The position numbers were made by a program, and so were the translations under genes. From Phoebastria nigripes (Eukaryota; Chordata; Aves; Procellariiformes; Diomedeidae): DNA of 64,000 bases. The stretch spans positions 101,563 to 165,562 of the forward strand of contig JAYKAV010003151.1 in NCBI GenBank assembly GCA_035582835.1, given 5' to 3'. This document shows, in pieces, positions 61,641 to 64,000 of the stretch (the first letter of the stretch is position 1; each line of letters starts with the position of its first letter). The notes under the pieces were generated by a model. It was not told where the DNA came from, did no database searches, and worked only from the letters and a program-made list of their open reading frames with translations.

Positions 61641-64000
61641 TCAGTTCTAGTCTCAGACAAAGTAAAAGCAAACTGCACTAACCTTAAAGCACTGCCAGTG
61701 CTTGTTCTAAATATTCTTCCCTGCTGTCTGGGTTCTTAGAAACTAGAGACTCATCTATCTCCATTTTCATTAACTCCTCAGATTCTCCTGAAATCATACT
61801 TCTTCCTGCATGTTCTTCTGGGTTAGGAATGTGCCTTCAGCATTCCTTCCAACACTGTGCACTCCGGCAGGATTCACTGGCCACCAGTAATATATATGTG
61901 TAGAGTATTTGGTGTATATTGCACACAGCACACCTTTGGGGATATTAACTGTACATTCAGTTGTTACGACCATTTCACTGATTGTGTTCCACACTGAGCA
62001 TTGCAACTTTGAGGAAACCTGCAGAAGGGTTCATTAATAGTTCAGATCAACAGTCAGTGTAACACATGAAAATGTTTTACCCATTGGGAATATTGATCTT
62101 TATTGCTCTGATGATTAAAGCTTAATTTACACTTTTTAAATTAGTTAGAAGATATATTTTAAAACCTTTTTTAGAGTGGCCCCATTTAAGTTGATCNTCC
62201 TGCTCTGATATGTTCGCTTTCATAAGAATGATTTTTTCTGCTGGGTTGCAAATGATTATGTAGACAAAGAAACTGTGATAAAATTGACCGAGAAAGTATA
62301 GAGCTTCCAGGTCCTCAATTAAGACCTGAATTTGCGTCCTCACTTTTTCTGAAATGAAAGGGAAATCCCATGAAATGAAGAAACTTGTCACTTGGTCAAA
62401 AAAATGAACAAGAGTGAGAAAGTATGAAGGTAAAAAATGTAAAAAAGAAAAAGAGATGAAGAGACAAGGGGTTTCTTAGTTTTGGTGGGCTGAACTTATA
62501 GTCACCTTCCTTTTAGTTTATAATTGTCATAATTTGTTTGTAAATTGTAATTTGCCCAATAATTTTTAAAAAAAGTTATATGAAAAAATAGAAATGGAAA
62601 AACACTAATACAGAAATGAGTTATGTGAGCATTTGTATATATGATTTTGGATTAAAGCTCAGGAATATTCTTTCACACAAAGNATGTTCAGAGACGCAGA
62701 TTTTTCTTTTCCTGAAGTGAAAAAATGTAAATTCAGAATTCAACCAATTATATCCCACAAAACCTACTGAAATGTTTCTGCAAAAAGTAACTTTCTCTTT
62801 CTGATCAGGCAGGCTAAAATTAAAATGTTGGCAAAAAGAAAAAAGTTGAAAATGTTTCTTCAGGGAAGTGTAAAGAGTTTCGCCCCTACATAAAAATTTA
62901 GTGTAGTACTACCAGTAATTTTCCATTAACTAGATGTTTATGAAGTAATATAAATATTATTTGAGCCCAAATAACCGTATTTTCTCTTGTGTTCTTATAT
63001 ATTTAGGAAAATTTGCAGTTTACAGGGGGATACCAAAGCAGTTTTTAATGGCTTAGTTCTCAAGGACAGTACTAGATGCAATCTTAGAGAACGTATACTA
63101 TTAACACAGTATATTCATATGTTTCACTGATAAAGACAGAGGCTGGAGTCAATTCATATGTTGCATTGATAACAGTAGAGGCTACCATACTGCCATGTGC
63201 AGTGACAAACTTTTACTGTTTCAGTAATTAGAGTCAAAAATTATCTAGAACCTGTGGTAATCCTGGTAATATGTTTGATGCCGTTGAAGTAGCAATAGTA
63301 AGATTCAGAAGAATCTTCTCCAGTTCCATCATAATCTTCAAAATTCCATATACACTTTGTCTATTTTTCCAAATTAAAGACATATTTAAAATACTTTGAT
63401 TTATTATACTTGGCTGTGCTCAAAGTGACGTGGGCAAGATTTCTGTGGATAAACCTGAGATGGAGAAATTAGNACATTTTACAGGTCAATGCACTTTGCT
63501 CTACTCCAGCAACAAGCTGCACCCCAATGCAAAAATTAAAAATGGAGGGAAAGAGAATGGGTTCCGTTCATAATAAATTTATTCTATTGAACTAGTTAGT
63601 CTGAGACGGACAACAGTTGCCTCTGTATGGAAATATAATATTTCCACATCCTTGAATCCTCCACACACAAAGAGCTCTGTAAGGTCTTATACACACACAT
63701 TGTAAAGACACAAAAATCTCTGTTCTACAAACACTCTCAACACAAAACTGCTTTTTCATAATATTTGTGTTTTCATTTTACTGCTGTTTTCTTCTCTTCC
63801 TTTCCCAAATTGATTCCCATGTGCCCACCTAGTTTGTAGGACGAGATAGCTGTAAGACACTAACCCTTTCGAACTCAAAAAACAGGTGTTTGAAAGTAAA
63901 GAACTTACTCATGGGTCTTGAAATAGCAGTGTATGGTGGGAAAAGGGAAGCAAACAATAACAGCTGTGTCCCACAAGCAGAACAACTGTTAAATGTTTGT
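61641..64000. other. Unique DNA, no gene seen
   Basis: No gene, RNA or known repeat recognised to the end of the window. Open frames are under 90 codons. The first few hundred bases might still belong to the ancient CR1 but are too diverged to say. Confidence 0.5.

Noticed and set aside
1..64000. tRNA, rRNA, snRNA, CRISPR array, bacterial operon or intact viral gene
   Set aside because: I looked for B-box motifs, spliceosomal RNA starts, regularly spaced direct repeats and long coding frames and found none; the only viral sequence is LTR and leader remnants.

Overview
The window looks like AT-rich, gene-free DNA from a bird nuclear genome, either intergenic or inside a very large intron. Bird origin is inferred from chicken-repeat-1 (CR1) LINE fragments with the typical 3' end and ATTCTATG-like tail, and from two families of endogenous-retrovirus long terminal repeats (LTRs) that I recognise from bird genomes. 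No prokaryotic operon, rRNA, tRNA or CRISPR is visible. I found no exon of a named host gene. About sixty isolated single N bases are scattered through the sequence, so it is a draft consensus.

Layout. 1-5.0 kb: unique AT-rich DNA with one tiny CR1 tail. 5.0-5.8 kb: remnant of a minus-strand provirus (part of an LTR, a lysine-tRNA-type primer-binding site and leader). 5.8-15 kb: mostly unique, with a decayed CR1 at 11.9 kb, a candidate exon at 12.9 kb and a small signal-peptide-like frame at 14.7 kb. 15.0-15.3 kb: CR1 3' end. 15.3-23.7 kb: unique, with a perfect 13-bp-stem hairpin. 23.7-24.3 kb: CR1 3' end running into a TATTC/TGTTC microsatellite. 28.4-29.1 kb: an unexplained open frame of 233 codons. 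31.8-32.1 kb: a possible conserved regulatory element. 35.0-35.9 kb: ancient CR1, minus strand. 39.35-40.17 kb: solo LTR, plus strand, flanked by GTCCC. 46.0-46.6 kb: solo LTR, minus strand, flanked by CCTTG. 46.94 kb: strong G-quadruplex motif. 55.4-56.2 kb: LTR-like sequence of unknown family. 58.3-59.4 kb: two CR1 reverse-transcriptase pieces in opposite orientation. 60.9-61.6 kb: another ancient CR1, minus strand.

The window is therefore best read as a layered record of transposon activity: ancient CR1 relics, then younger CR1 copies, then LTR elements reduced mostly to solo LTRs, set in unique sequence that may hold a few regulatory elements. Family names and matches are from memory of these repeats, not from a search.
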